64,000 nucleotides of DNA from UBA5543 sp964464965 (GTDB lineage Bacteria > Bacteroidota > Bacteroidia > Chitinophagales > Chitinophagaceae). Location of the stretch: the NCBI GenBank assembly GCA_964464965.1, contig CAYXHM010000001.1:496001-560000 (forward strand), given 5' to 3'. The position numbers were made by a program, and so were the translations under genes. Positions 18,073 through 26,856 of the stretch are shown in pieces (within the stretch, counting starts at the first letter, position 1; the number at the start of each line of letters is the position of its first letter). The notes beneath the pieces are model-generated. The model had not been told where the DNA came from. It made no database searches and saw nothing but the letters and a program-made list of their open reading frames with translations.

Positions 18073-18095
18073 ATGGCGGATTATCTACCCGCCAT
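18073..18095. terminator. hairpin terminator between convergent genes
   Basis: A 7-bp stem ATGGCGG/CCGCCAT with an A-run on the left, between the aminotransferase stop and the convergent lipoprotein gene. Confidence 0.55.
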
Positions 18096-18114
18096 CAGAA
18101 GTACATAATATCTA

Positions 18115-18954
18115 CTATGGTATTTTCACTTCGGTAATAACACCATTTACATTAATGGTTGCAACGCTTTCGCATTCACCCTCACCAAAATCCAGCACTC
18201 TTTGGGTTGACCCGGTAGGAAATATATTTATAACACCTTGGTTTATCCAGTTACAATCCAGGGCGTCAACCAGTGGCCGGGCTATTTCTACACGGTAAGT
18301 AGTTTTATTAGCACCTATGAAATTACCATATCCTGTAATGCGGTATTTGTCATCAGTTGTCTGGAGCGTACCTGTGCCCATGTACAATTCACGCTCGCGG
18401 AAACTTGCACCGGTCACCATTTCACCCTTCGATGTTGTTATCGTATCCATGCTCGCTATGCCAAAATGCAGGTTGCCTGATTCATTAATACCTTTGCACC
18501 ATATTTCCCTGTGGCCTGCCACGGTATGGTCATCCAGTACATACCCGTCAAACATCATCTTGCTATAATGTCCATTGGTATTTCTCTTTATATCTTTAGT
18601 GTACTCAATGATTATTTTCCCCTTCCTGTACCGGCCATCATACCCCAGGCAGGCCGATTTTCCGAAATTAATCGTGAGTCTTTCGATCTCAGGGTTTACT
18701 GTAGTGTCATATTGTACGCCTACGCAAGTACCCAATGAGGCGACCCCAAGGGTAAAGACACGTTCAACCACCCTGTCAGCGTTGTGATAAATCTGTTCCA
18801 GCATTAGTTGCTCGTTGGCATAAGAAGTCTCTTCCTGCTTTACTACATTGTCATTTTCTCTCTCTCTTTTATTGCAGGCTGATAAAGCGACCATTAATCC
18901 CAATCCGGCAATAACGCCGGGCAATACTCTACCGGGGAAATTCTTTATAAACAT
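18115..18954 (-). CDS. lipoprotein of unknown function
   Basis: 279 residues. The N-terminus has a hydrophobic segment ending in the lipobox LSAC with Cys27, followed by the polar linker NKRERENDNVVKQ, so this is a lipidated envelope protein. The mature part is beta-rich and contains paired features: ASLGTCVGV and NFGKSACLGYDGRYRKGKI early, and DALDCNWINQG and GECESVATINV late, so disulfides are possible. I do not recognise a family. It is convergent with the aminotransferase and divergent from ugd, so it stands as a single-gene unit. Confidence 0.7.
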   Translation of the reverse strand: MFIKNFPGRVLPGVIAGLGLMVALSACNKRERENDNVVKQEETSYANEQLMLEQIYHNADRVVERVFTLGVASLGTCVGVQYDTTVNPEIERLTINFGKSACLGYDGRYRKGKIIIEYTKDIKRNTNGHYSKMMFDGYVLDDHTVAGHREIWCKGINESGNLHFGIASMDTITTSKGEMVTGASFRERELYMGTGTLQTTDDKYRITGYGNFIGANKTTYRVEIARPLVDALDCNWINQGVINIFPTGSTQRVLDFGEGECESVATINVNGVITEVKIP

Positions 18955-19068
18955 ATATCAATAGCTTTTACTCAATGCTTATTTAGTAATGGGATAAATA
19001 TAAAACATAATTGGCGCATATTTACCCCCCGCAGGTAAATGAATTGTATTACGCTGCAAAATAATAAT

Positions 19069-19076
19069 TAGATTTG
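19069..19076 (+). promoter_or_regulatory. -7 promoter element (TAGATTTG) of ugd
   Basis: An exact TAnnTTTG match 20 nt upstream of the ugd ATG, with an ATTG about 22 bp further upstream as a possible -33 element. Confidence 0.6.
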
Positions 19077-19096
19077 CACAAATTTTTACCAGTTAT

Positions 19097-20443
19097 ATGA
19101 AAATTGCCATAATAGGCACAGGTTATGTTGGTCTTGTTACCGGTACATGTTTCGCTGAAACAGGTAACAATGTAAACTGTGTTGATATCAACGAGAAAAA
19201 GGTGGCCATGCTCAGAAACGGGCAAACCCCTATTTACGAACCCGGACTGGATGTACTTCTTGAAAGGAACATTAAGGAAAACCGCATACAATTCACTACG
19301 TCGCTGGCAGATGGCATTAAAGATGCGCAGGTTATTTTCCTGGCACTGCCTACACCTCCCGGCAAGGATGGAGAAGCGGACCTGCAATATGTATTACAGG
19401 TAGCGGCCGACCTGGGCGATATAATAGATAGCTACAAAGTTATTGTGAATAAGAGTACTGTGCCTGTAGGTACCGCCGAAAAAGTGGCTGCTGTAATGGC
19501 GCAAAAGCTTGACAAAAGCCTTTTTGACGTAGTTTCTAACCCCGAATTTTTGCGCGAAGGTGTTGCAGTAGATGATTTCCTGAAACCAGACCGTGTAGTA
19601 ATAGGCACATCTTCTGAAAAAGCGCAGAAAATAATGGAAGAATTGTACCAGCCATTTGTGCGCCAGGGCAATCCCATCTATTTTATGGACGAGCGTTCTT
19701 CTGAAATGACCAAATACGCAGCCAACTCTTACCTGGCTATGCGCATATCTTTTATGAATGAAATGGCCAACCTGTGCGAAAGGGCGGGCGCCAATGTAGA
19801 TATGGTACGTGTAGGCATGGGTAGTGATAGCCGAATAGGCAAGCGTTTCCTGTTTTCAGGCGTAGGGTACGGCGGCAGTTGTTTTCCTAAAGATGTACAG
19901 GCACTGGGCCGTACTGCACGCCAGCTGGGTTACGACTTCAAACTGGTGGAAACCACTATGGAGGTGAACCAGTTGCAAAAAACAAGGCTGGGCAAAAAGA
20001 TAAAGGATGTGTTTGGAGAAGACCTGTCAGGCCGCAAATTTGCTATATGGGGCCTGGCCTTCAAGCCTGAAACTGATGATATACGCGAAGCCCCGGCATT
20101 GGAACTGATAGATGAGCTTTTGGCAGCCGGTGCAACCGTAGAAGCCTTCGACCCTGAAGCAATGAATAATGTGAAAGAATTGCTGGGTGATAAAATACAA
20201 TACGCCGAAAATGAATATGCCCCACTGCAGGATGCTGATGCCCTGGTAATAGTTACTGAATGGAACGAGTTCCGCAATCCTGACTTTGACCGCATACACA
20301 AGGCTTTGAAGCAACCCTTTGTTTTTGATGGCCGCAATGTATTTACGCTCGAAAAAATGGCAGAACAAGGCTTCTATTATGAAAGCATTGGCCGTAGCAC
20401 TATTCATGAAAACCTGAAGGAAAAATTAAAGGTTCTTTCGTAG
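19097..20443 (+). CDS. ugd: UDP-glucose 6-dehydrogenase
   Basis: 448 residues with a Rossmann NAD motif at the extreme N-terminus (IGTGYVGLVTGTCFAE), the central helix region, catalytic Cys262 in GYGGSCFPKD, and a C-terminal UDP-binding domain starting near FAIWGLAFKPETDDIREAP. It oxidises UDP-glucose to UDP-glucuronate with two NAD+. The next gene, 47 nt downstream on the same strand, is UDP-glucuronate decarboxylase, so the pair makes UDP-xylose (or the 4-keto intermediate) for cell-surface polysaccharide. An exact promoter element precedes it and a terminator follows the pair. Confidence 0.95.
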   Translation: MKIAIIGTGYVGLVTGTCFAETGNNVNCVDINEKKVAMLRNGQTPIYEPGLDVLLERNIKENRIQFTTSLADGIKDAQVIFLALPTPPGKDGEADLQYVLQVAADLGDIIDSYKVIVNKSTVPVGTAEKVAAVMAQKLDKSLFDVVSNPEFLREGVAVDDFLKPDRVVIGTSSEKAQKIMEELYQPFVRQGNPIYFMDERSSEMTKYAANSYLAMRISFMNEMANLCERAGANVDMVRVGMGSDSRIGKRFLFSGVGYGGSCFPKDVQALGRTARQLGYDFKLVETTMEVNQLQKTRLGKKIKDVFGEDLSGRKFAIWGLAFKPETDDIREAPALELIDELLAAGATVEAFDPEAMNNVKELLGDKIQYAENEYAPLQDADALVIVTEWNEFRNPDFDRIHKALKQPFVFDGRNVFTLEKMAEQGFYYESIGRSTIHENLKEKLKVLS

Positions 20444-20490
20444 ATTGAATAGACAACCAGATAGACATAATCTTAACTAATACAAAACTA

Positions 20491-21432
20491 ATGGCCGACA
20501 AAAAAAGAGTACTGGTAACCGGTGCCGCAGGCTTCCTGGGTTCTCACCTGTGCGACCGCTTTATAAAAGAGGGTTGCGAAGTAATAGGCATGGACAACCT
20601 GCTGACGGGTAATATAAAAAACATTGAACACCTGTTTCCGCTGAAAGAATTTTCATTCTATCATCACGATATTACCAGGTATATACATGTACCCGGTGAA
20701 ATAGACTATATACTGCACTTTGCATCGCCTGCCAGCCCGATAGACTACCTGAAGATGCCTATACAGACATTGAAGGTAGGATCCCTGGGTACACACAATG
20801 TGCTGGGCGTGGCTAAAGCTAAAAATGCTCGCATACTCGTTGCATCTACATCAGAAGTATATGGCGACCCTCTGGTACACCCACAGGTAGAAGAATACTG
20901 GGGTAATGTAAACCCCATAGGCCCGCGTGGTGTATATGATGAGGCCAAGCGTTTCCTGGAAAGCATTACTATGGCTTACCATAACTTCCACGGCGTGGAA
21001 ACCAGGATGATACGCATATTCAATACTTACGGGCCGCGCATGAGGCTAGATGACGGCCGTGCATTGCCTACATTTATGAGTCAGGCGCTACGTGGCGAAG
21101 ATGTAACGGTATTTGGCGATGGTTCCCAGACACGCTCTTTCTGCTATGTTGATGACCTGGTAGAAGGTATATACCGCCTGTTATTGTCAGACTATCATAT
21201 GCCGGTAAACATTGGTAACCCAGCAGAGATAACGCTGAAGGAGTTTGCAGAAGAAGTAGTAGCACTGATAGGCAACGATGTAAAAATTGTTTACGAGCCA
21301 CTGCCAAAAGATGACCCCAAACAACGCAAACCAGATATTACCAAAGCGCAGACTATACTAGGATGGGAGCCAAAGGTTGACCGTCGTGAAGGACTGAAGC
21401 GTACTTTGGAATACTTCAAGCAACATATCTAA
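20491..21432 (+). CDS. UDP-glucuronate decarboxylase (UDP-xylose synthase type SDR)
   Basis: 313 residues, extended short-chain dehydrogenase/reductase. NAD motif GAAGFLGSH at residues 11-19; STSEVYGDP gives the catalytic Ser/Thr; Tyr149 and Lys153 form the YxxxK pair in the GVYDEAKRF segment; HFASPASPIDYL and GPRMRLDDGR are hallmark segments of UXS enzymes. It decarboxylates UDP-glucuronate in the cytoplasm. dTDP-glucose 4,6-dehydratase is the alternative fold relative, but the ASPASP segment and the adjacent ugd favour UXS. Cotranscribed with ugd. Confidence 0.9.
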   Translation: MADKKRVLVTGAAGFLGSHLCDRFIKEGCEVIGMDNLLTGNIKNIEHLFPLKEFSFYHHDITRYIHVPGEIDYILHFASPASPIDYLKMPIQTLKVGSLGTHNVLGVAKAKNARILVASTSEVYGDPLVHPQVEEYWGNVNPIGPRGVYDEAKRFLESITMAYHNFHGVETRMIRIFNTYGPRMRLDDGRALPTFMSQALRGEDVTVFGDGSQTRSFCYVDDLVEGIYRLLLSDYHMPVNIGNPAEITLKEFAEEVVALIGNDVKIVYEPLPKDDPKQRKPDITKAQTILGWEPKVDRREGLKRTLEYFKQHI

Positions 21433-21457
21433 GCATAGCTTATCATATTTATATAAA

Positions 21458-21492
21458 AAGAAGAACGCTCCGAAAAGAGCGTTCTTCTTTTT
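21458..21492. terminator. bidirectional terminator
   Basis: A 13-bp perfect stem, AAGAAGAACGCTC paired with GAGCGTTCTTCTT, a CGAAAA loop and a T-run, between convergent UXS and dnaK. Confidence 0.92.
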
Positions 21493-21508
21493 TATCATCC
21501 CGGTAATA

Positions 21509-23416
21509 TTACTTACCGTCTTCTTTTACTTCTTCAAACTCTACGTCAGATACATCGTCATTGCCTTGCGACTGTTGTTGCTGGGCACCGTCCTGTGGCG
21601 CACCTGCACCCTGGCCCTGGTCTGCATACATGTGCTGGCTTGCTGCCTGCCATGCGTTGTTCAGCTCTTCCATTGCTTTGTCTATCGTATCTATATCCTC
21701 GCCTTTATGTGCTTCTTTCAGTTTGGCAACAGCACCTTCGATAGTTGCTTTTTCAGCAGCAGGTATTTTATCACCATACTCCTTCAGTTGCTTTTCAGAC
21801 TGGAACACCAGGCCATCTGCCATGTTCAGTTTTTCTACACGGGCGCGTACTTTAGCGTCTTCAGCTTCGTTGGCTTTCGCCTCGTTCTTCATACGTTCTA
21901 TGTCGTCTTTGCTTAGTCCGCTACCGGCTTCAATACGTATGTTCTGTTGTTTGCCCGTGCCTTTATCTTTAGCACTTACGTTCAAGATACCGTTGGCGTC
22001 AATGTCAAAGGTAACTTCTACCTGTGGTACGCCGCGCGGTGCGGGTGGTATGCCATCCAGTATGAAACGTCCCAGTGTTTTATTATCCTTAGCCATAGGG
22101 CGCTCACCTTGTATCACGTTGATCTCAACACTTGGCTGATTATCTGACGCTGTAGAGAATACCTCGCTTTTCTTGGTAGGTATCGTTGTATTGGCCTCTA
22201 TCAGTTTGGTCATAACACCGCCCATGGTTTCAATACCCAGAGACAATGGCGTAACGTCCAGCAGTAGTACATCTTTCACATCACCAGTCAGTACACCGCC
22301 TTGTATAGCAGCCCCTATAGCTACCACCTCGTCGGGGTTTACGCTCTTGTTAGGCTTTTTGCCAAAGAACTTTTCTACCACTTCCTGTATCTTAGGGATA
22401 CGTGTAGAACCTCCTACCAGTATTACCTCATCTATATCAGCACTTGTCATGCCTGCATCTTTCAATGCTTTCTGGCAAGGCTCCATAGTGCGTTGCACCA
22501 GGCTATCTGCCAGCGATTCAAACTTAGCGCGGCTCAGTTTGCGCACCAGGTGTTTAGGCACACCATCTACCGCTGTTATGTAAGGCAGGTTTATTTCAGT
22601 CTCCTGGCTTGAAGAAAGCTCAATCTTCGCTTTCTCAGCGCTTTCTTTCAGGCGCTGCCATGCCATCGGGTCTTTGTGCAGGTCAACAGCTTCGTCTTTT
22701 TTAAACTCATCTGCCAGCCAGTCCATGATAACTTTGTCAAAGTCATCACCACCCAGGTGCGTATCACCGTTGGTAGATTTTACTTCAAATACACCGTCGC
22801 CCAGTTCCAGTACAGATACGTCAAAAGTACCACCACCCAGGTCAAACACTACTATTTTGCTGTCTTTGCCTTGTTTATCAAAACCATAAGCCAGTGCGGC
22901 CGCTGTAGGCTCATTAATAATACGGCGGATAGTTAAACCGGCTATCTCGCCAGCTTCTTTAGTAGCCTGGCGCTGCGCATCGTTAAAGTATGCAGGCACG
23001 GTTACTACAGCTTCAGTTACATCCTGGCCCAAGAACTCTTCTGCGGTTTTCTTCATTTTCTGAAGTATCATGGCAGATATTTCCTGCGGGGTGTACATGC
23101 GCCCATCTATATCTACGCGAGGAGTATTGTTCTCGCCTTTTATCATTTTGTATGCAGAATGGTCCAGCTCGCTGCCAACCTCATCATACCTGCGGCCCAT
23201 AAAACGCTTTATAGACATAATGGTGTTCTGCGGGTTGGTAATGGCCTGGCGCTTGGCAGGGTCACCTACTTTGCGCTCCCCGTTCTTCAAAAATGCCACA
23301 ACAGATGGCGTGGTACGGCGGCCTTCATCATTTGCTATTACAACAGGCTCGTTTCCTTCCATTACTGCAACGCATGAGTTGGTTGTACCCAGATCTATTC
23401 CAATAATTTTTCCCAT
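21509..23416 (-). CDS. dnaK: chaperone DnaK (Hsp70)
   Basis: 635 residues. The nucleotide-binding domain begins GKIIGIDLGTTNSCVAVMEG and contains VPAYFNDAQRQATKEAG, INEPTAAALAYG, DLGGGTFDVSVLELGDGVFEVK-type segments and the LVGGSTRIPKIQ box. The substrate-binding domain contains LLLDVTPLSLGIETMGG and the helical lid, then a Gln/Gly-rich tail ending DVEFEEVKEDGK, as in bacterial DnaK. It folds nascent and stressed proteins with DnaJ and GrpE, neither of which is adjacent. A classical Shine-Dalgarno, rare in this phylum, sits 8 nt before the ATG. No CIRCE-type inverted repeat was seen upstream. Confidence 0.98.
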   Translation of the reverse strand: MGKIIGIDLGTTNSCVAVMEGNEPVVIANDEGRRTTPSVVAFLKNGERKVGDPAKRQAITNPQNTIMSIKRFMGRRYDEVGSELDHSAYKMIKGENNTPRVDIDGRMYTPQEISAMILQKMKKTAEEFLGQDVTEAVVTVPAYFNDAQRQATKEAGEIAGLTIRRIINEPTAAALAYGFDKQGKDSKIVVFDLGGGTFDVSVLELGDGVFEVKSTNGDTHLGGDDFDKVIMDWLADEFKKDEAVDLHKDPMAWQRLKESAEKAKIELSSSQETEINLPYITAVDGVPKHLVRKLSRAKFESLADSLVQRTMEPCQKALKDAGMTSADIDEVILVGGSTRIPKIQEVVEKFFGKKPNKSVNPDEVVAIGAAIQGGVLTGDVKDVLLLDVTPLSLGIETMGGVMTKLIEANTTIPTKKSEVFSTASDNQPSVEINVIQGERPMAKDNKTLGRFILDGIPPAPRGVPQVEVTFDIDANGILNVSAKDKGTGKQQNIRIEAGSGLSKDDIERMKNEAKANEAEDAKVRARVEKLNMADGLVFQSEKQLKEYGDKIPAAEKATIEGAVAKLKEAHKGEDIDTIDKAMEELNNAWQAASQHMYADQGQGAGAPQDGAQQQQSQGNDDVSDVEFEEVKEDGK

Positions 23417-23424
23417 AATATTTT

Positions 23425-23430
23425 CTCCTT
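23425..23430 (-). promoter_or_regulatory. strong Shine-Dalgarno of dnaK
   Basis: AAGGAG on the minus strand, 8 nt before the dnaK ATG. Most genes in this window lack a recognisable Shine-Dalgarno, as is usual in Bacteroidota, so this one stands out and fits high translation of dnaK. Confidence 0.7.
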
Positions 23431-23540
23431 AGTGTGATTAGTAATTCCGGCAATTTTAGCCGTTACTACCACTATGTCAATACACATGCCATTCAACTAT
23501 ATCCTGCAATAATGGCAGCGCGACTGTCAAAGTGAAATAA

Positions 23541-23571
23541 TAATGCCTTTATGTGGTACATAAAGGCATTA
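23541..23571. terminator. long hairpin downstream of the DUF4249 gene
   Basis: A 14-bp perfect stem TAATGCCTTTATGT/ACATAAAGGCATTA with a 3-nt loop lies between the DUF4249 stop codon and dnaK. It probably ends DUF4249 transcription, although the T-run is poor. Confidence 0.6.
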
Positions 23572-23611
23572 CAAATATAAATTATCTGCTATATTGTCAA
23601 ATAGGAGTTGA

Positions 23612-24706
23612 TTAGCGCTTTCTTATGCGTAATGATGCAGTTATGGGATTGGACATCAGGGAGTTTAATGTAGCATCATTAATAGGCACTGACCAACGTA
23701 TCCTTTTTGCCCTTGACCCCAGTACGCCTATTACATTGCTACCTGAAAAGTTGGTATAATTAGGCCTGATATTGTCGCCTGTAAGACCGCCTGCCTGGCC
23801 CTGGTTGATGGTAGTATAATAATGCATTTCGGGGCTGGCTGCATATACAAATACATCGCAGCTGTCCATATAGCGTTCTACATTGGCAGGTGCGGGGCCT
23901 ATAGATGAACTGAGGAAGGCAAATATGCTGCTGTTCAGTGCTACCAGCTCAAAATTCACCACATTTTCACCTTCTTCCGCATCAAAAGCATATACTACTT
24001 TCTTTTTTGTTTCCTGTAGGGTGGCAGCATCCTTTTCTGTATAGTTAAAATGTATATACCCCTCTACCTTCCGGCCATTGCGCGGCATATATGTCAGCAA
24101 CCTGAAACGGCCATTATTGTCGGTTTTTGCAAAGTTCAACGAGTAGGCGGCCTCGTTAAATTCAGGAATAAAAAAGCCATCGTCTGCACGATCCGGATCG
24201 CTGTTTACAATACCTACAAAATTTGACGTATCGCGGTTATTATTGTCCAGGTTGGTTATCAAAAGGCGGTACCAATGTGCAGGGCTTAGTACATGCGGCT
24301 TTGTCCAGCCATCGTTCGTAAATTTATATGCATAGTTAGGTGTGGTAAAGAACTGCTGGTTGTTTATAGCGTCATATTTCCTGTAGTCGCCCGGCTCGTT
24401 GTTCATATCTACGCGCGAAAGGGTTACGCTGTCCAGTATCTTAGTCTGTTCTATATTATACTGGTACAGTTTTACTTCAAGGTTACTAAAAAAGCTGCTG
24501 TCGGGTTGTTTAGACATGTCTATGGCGCTTTTGTTCTCGTCCATAAACGCCTTTTGTATGCGTATATAATGGGCAGGATCGTCACGGTCCAGTATGCCTG
24601 ATACTACAGTGATTTGCCTGTAAGGCGCGGCAACGGTAAAATCTTCAGAGCAGCTTTGCAGCCCCAGTATGGCAGATAAGCCCAGTATGGTAATTAATAT
24701 TCTCAT
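23612..24706 (-). CDS. DUF4249 family lipoprotein
   Basis: 364 residues from the ATG at 24706, which starts a clear lipoprotein signal (MRILITILGLSAILGLQSCSED, lipobox Cys near residue 19); the longer reading frame to 24925 adds 73 non-signal residues and is rejected. The beta-rich mature part has DUF4249 features: an early ITVVSGILDRDDPAHYIRIQKAF segment, a central HWYRLLITN and GRFRLLTYMPRNGRKVEGYIHF, and a late CDVFVYAASPEMHYY. DUF4249 proteins are surface lipoproteins usually encoded right after a TonB-dependent receptor and thought to be its accessory. Here no receptor gene is adjacent, so this copy is an orphan. Confidence 0.8.
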   Translation of the reverse strand: MRILITILGLSAILGLQSCSEDFTVAAPYRQITVVSGILDRDDPAHYIRIQKAFMDENKSAIDMSKQPDSSFFSNLEVKLYQYNIEQTKILDSVTLSRVDMNNEPGDYRKYDAINNQQFFTTPNYAYKFTNDGWTKPHVLSPAHWYRLLITNLDNNNRDTSNFVGIVNSDPDRADDGFFIPEFNEAAYSLNFAKTDNNGRFRLLTYMPRNGRKVEGYIHFNYTEKDAATLQETKKKVVYAFDAEEGENVVNFELVALNSSIFAFLSSSIGPAPANVERYMDSCDVFVYAASPEMHYYTTINQGQAGGLTGDNIRPNYTNFSGSNVIGVLGSRAKRIRWSVPINDATLNSLMSNPITASLRIRKR

Positions 24707-24840
24707 TACGGATGTACTATATGGTATAAAAAAGTGTGTCAAAGATAGGATAATAGCCCATAGTTTGCCAAAACTTGCTGAATTGCTGTTTTTTATGATA
24801 AAGACCTGACAATGGTACCTCCCTTGTAGCACACTAGGAA

Positions 24841-25340
24841 AATTGTTGCGTTTTGTTGCAATTTCCATGGTTTTTGGAAATATGTCTAGTCCTGAAAAAG
24901 ATACAGTTGTTGCAATTTGTTGCATTTTTCATGGTTTTTTTGAAAAGTGTGGTCCTGAAAAAGGTTTACAGTTGTTGCGTTTTGTTTTTGCTGTCATTAC
25001 CTTTTCTTTTCTTTTGGCTTGAACCAAAAGAAAAGAAACAAAAGAAAAGTTCAAGGCTGTAGAAAAATAGCTAAAAATCTATTGCGTTCCGCTACACCGA
25101 ATAATGCTTACTATCAACCTTCATAGCTATGCTGTACTTATCTGCCATCGTCAATCCACCCTTACTGCACATATTCGCTGTGGTCGCTGCACTTCATAGA
25201 TTTTCTTCACGCCATTTTTCTAAGGCCGGTTTATCATGATATTATAGTTTTACATGAGTGATTCTTATATCATCCTGAACGTTTACAGTTGTTGCGTTTT
25301 GTTGCAGATTTCATACTTTTCTAAAAACCTGAACATGGTT
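24841..25340. repeat. about 65-bp tandem repeat, four units, interrupted
   Basis: The motif TTGTTGC recurs at 24843, 24907, 24972 and 25289. The first three are 64-65 bp apart and whole units align: ACAGTTGTTGC..TTTGTTGC, then an ATTTC/TTTTCATGG segment, then GTCCTGAAAAAGGTTT. Unit 3 matches only for about 19 bases, and unit 4 resumes 317 bp later, preceded by the normal unit end TCCTGAACGTTT. The extra 250 bp is the palindromic element listed next. No open reading frame is convincing in this stretch. The units are degenerate copies, not identical repeats with unique spacers. Confidence 0.7.
24987..25272. mobile_element. palindromic MITE/REP-like element inserted in the tandem repeat
   Basis: It contains a 15-bp perfect inverted repeat (25003-25017 with 25024-25038, loop CTTGAA) of the CTTTTGG-CTTGAA-CCAAAAG kind that recurs in Bacteroidota genomes, then a second larger inverted repeat whose arms are 25055-25082 and 25196-25227 (shared blocks TAGAAAAAT and AAAATCTAT). 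There is no coding capacity. The surrounding 65-bp repeat is interrupted exactly here, which supports insertion, but no target-site duplication could be fixed by eye and no transposase is present. Confidence 0.5.
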
Positions 25341-25602
25341 AGGATTTACGTTAATAATGCATAACAAATATACGAAATAATGATGAATATAACAAACTAA
25401 TGGCTTTGCTATTAAGAACGGTCAGTTTGCAATAGTTCCAACACTAAACACTGTCACACCATTATACTTTATTTGTCATAAACTTAACCTGCAGCTAATA
25501 TTTACCACCGTTATTAGCATCATGACATAACTTTTTTAACAGGCCATGTAATTTTTAACCTCATTTTCTATATCTTTACCTCTTAACTCTTAAAAATTAT
25601 AT

Positions 25603-26346
25603 ATGAAGCGTATTTACTTACTTATGATTCTTTTCATTGCCTTTGCTGGTGACGCAATGGCGCAGGCAAGAACTTGTGATCTTGAAGTCCTAAGCTATAT
25701 CCCAGCCGGTGTTACACTTGAACTTAAAGACGCACCAAACTCAAAACGTTATGCTTTTGCATGGGGTCTAAAAAACCATGGCCCTGATTCATTGATGTTT
25801 GGCGATACAATGTTTATAGCTACACCAGTAGGCGTATACAACCGTATTTTTATAAATTCTACAGGTAGATTATTGGCTGGTGACAGCTTGATCATCCGTG
25901 ATACAATTACATTGATACCTGGCACTTCTCCGTCAGGCACAAATAATAACTTCCAATGGTGTGACAGTGTTTTTGTTTGGGCAAAAGGTGGTACTACCAT
26001 TACAGACAATAAAACCAACAAAGCCAACAAAAAATGTACAACTATAAAAACGATTACATGGGCAACAGGCATTGATGGAATAAACAGCGATGAAGGCCTG
26101 GCAATATATCCTAATCCTACTAATACAGTAGTTAATATTACCCGTAATTTTAAAGGTAAATCTGCCGGTTACCTGACCATTGCAGATGTGACAGGGAAAG
26201 TGGTGTATAGGGAAGAAATAAAAGACGGCCTGAGCGGTGAGCATACATTCAAGATAGATGTATCAGGCTTTGCAGCAGGTATACACTTTGTGAAACTTGC
26301 TACAAACGAAGTTGAGGTTGTTTCAAAATTATCTGTACAGAAGTAA
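25603..26346 (+). CDS. secreted protein with T9SS type A sorting domain
   Basis: 247 residues: signal peptide (1-21, ending AMAQ), a beta-sandwich body (about 22-160) containing KNHGPDSLMFGDTMF and NFQWCDSVFVWAKGG, and a C-terminal Por_Secre_tail (about 168-247) with LAIYPNPTNTVVNI, a TIADVTGKVVY strand and final GIHFVKLATNEVEVVSKLSVQ. It should cross the outer membrane through the type IX system and be attached or released. The body resembles CARDB/DUF11-like adhesion modules (SLMFGDTM, ITLIPGTSPSGT), with low certainty. A near-consensus TATCTTTA lies upstream. The 890 bp before it is the repeat region. Confidence 0.8.
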   Translation: MKRIYLLMILFIAFAGDAMAQARTCDLEVLSYIPAGVTLELKDAPNSKRYAFAWGLKNHGPDSLMFGDTMFIATPVGVYNRIFINSTGRLLAGDSLIIRDTITLIPGTSPSGTNNNFQWCDSVFVWAKGGTTITDNKTNKANKKCTTIKTITWATGIDGINSDEGLAIYPNPTNTVVNITRNFKGKSAGYLTIADVTGKVVYREEIKDGLSGEHTFKIDVSGFAAGIHFVKLATNEVEVVSKLSVQK

Positions 26347-26369
26347 GTATTTGTCTTATCAGATAAAAA

Positions 26370-26393
26370 AACGGGATACTTACGTATCCCGTT
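26370..26393. terminator. bidirectional terminator
   Basis: A 10-bp perfect stem AACGGGATAC/GTATCCCGTT with a TTAC loop, flanked by A and T runs, between convergent genes. Confidence 0.92.
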
Positions 26394-26415
26394 TTTTATT
26401 GACCTATAGTAGTTA

Positions 26416-26664
26416 TTATTTAACAACTTTTATCTCCGACTTACGCATATTATTGTTTTCATCATTTTGTATAGGCGCTGCTTCCACTCCCGGAGTGACT
26501 TGTAAGGTTTTATCATTCACAGTACTTTCCATCTCCCCGGCATCATTGTTTAAAATTGTATTATCTCCATTCTTAACACCTTCGCTACCTTGTGCAGACT
26601 TAACAGACTTGCAACCAACGGCAGCAACAAACAGCAAGGGTAACATTAGTTTTATTATTTTCAT
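26416..26664 (-). CDS. small lipoprotein of unknown function
   Basis: 82 residues: signal peptide with lipobox AVGC (Cys18), then a low-complexity polar tail (KSVKSAQGSEGVKNGDN..., many Asn, Glu and Lys, no further Cys). The product is probably a small lipidated envelope protein. I recognise no family. It ends against the bidirectional terminator and is divergent from the UPF0173 gene. Confidence 0.6.
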   Translation of the reverse strand: MKIIKLMLPLLFVAAVGCKSVKSAQGSEGVKNGDNTILNNDAGEMESTVNDKTLQVTPGVEAAPIQNDENNNMRKSEIKVVK

Positions 26665-26856
26665 ATATTTTTCTTTCTTTCAGCAAATATCGGGTAAAAA
26701 TCCTCACCTACGTTTGCATATAGGTATTGACATACATTTGGTGATAGCCAAACATTTCTTTCTTTTCCACATTCCACGATGTTCCACGAAATTCCCTGCC
26801 AATGCATTAACTTTACATATTCAAGCTTCCAAACAAGAAAACAGGGATTTAAAATC

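Noticed and set aside
24841..25340. Possible CRISPR array from regularly spaced TTGTTGC repeats
   Set aside because: The intervening sequence is similar between units rather than unique, only four units exist, no cas gene is nearby and units are degenerate, so this is a tandem repeat.
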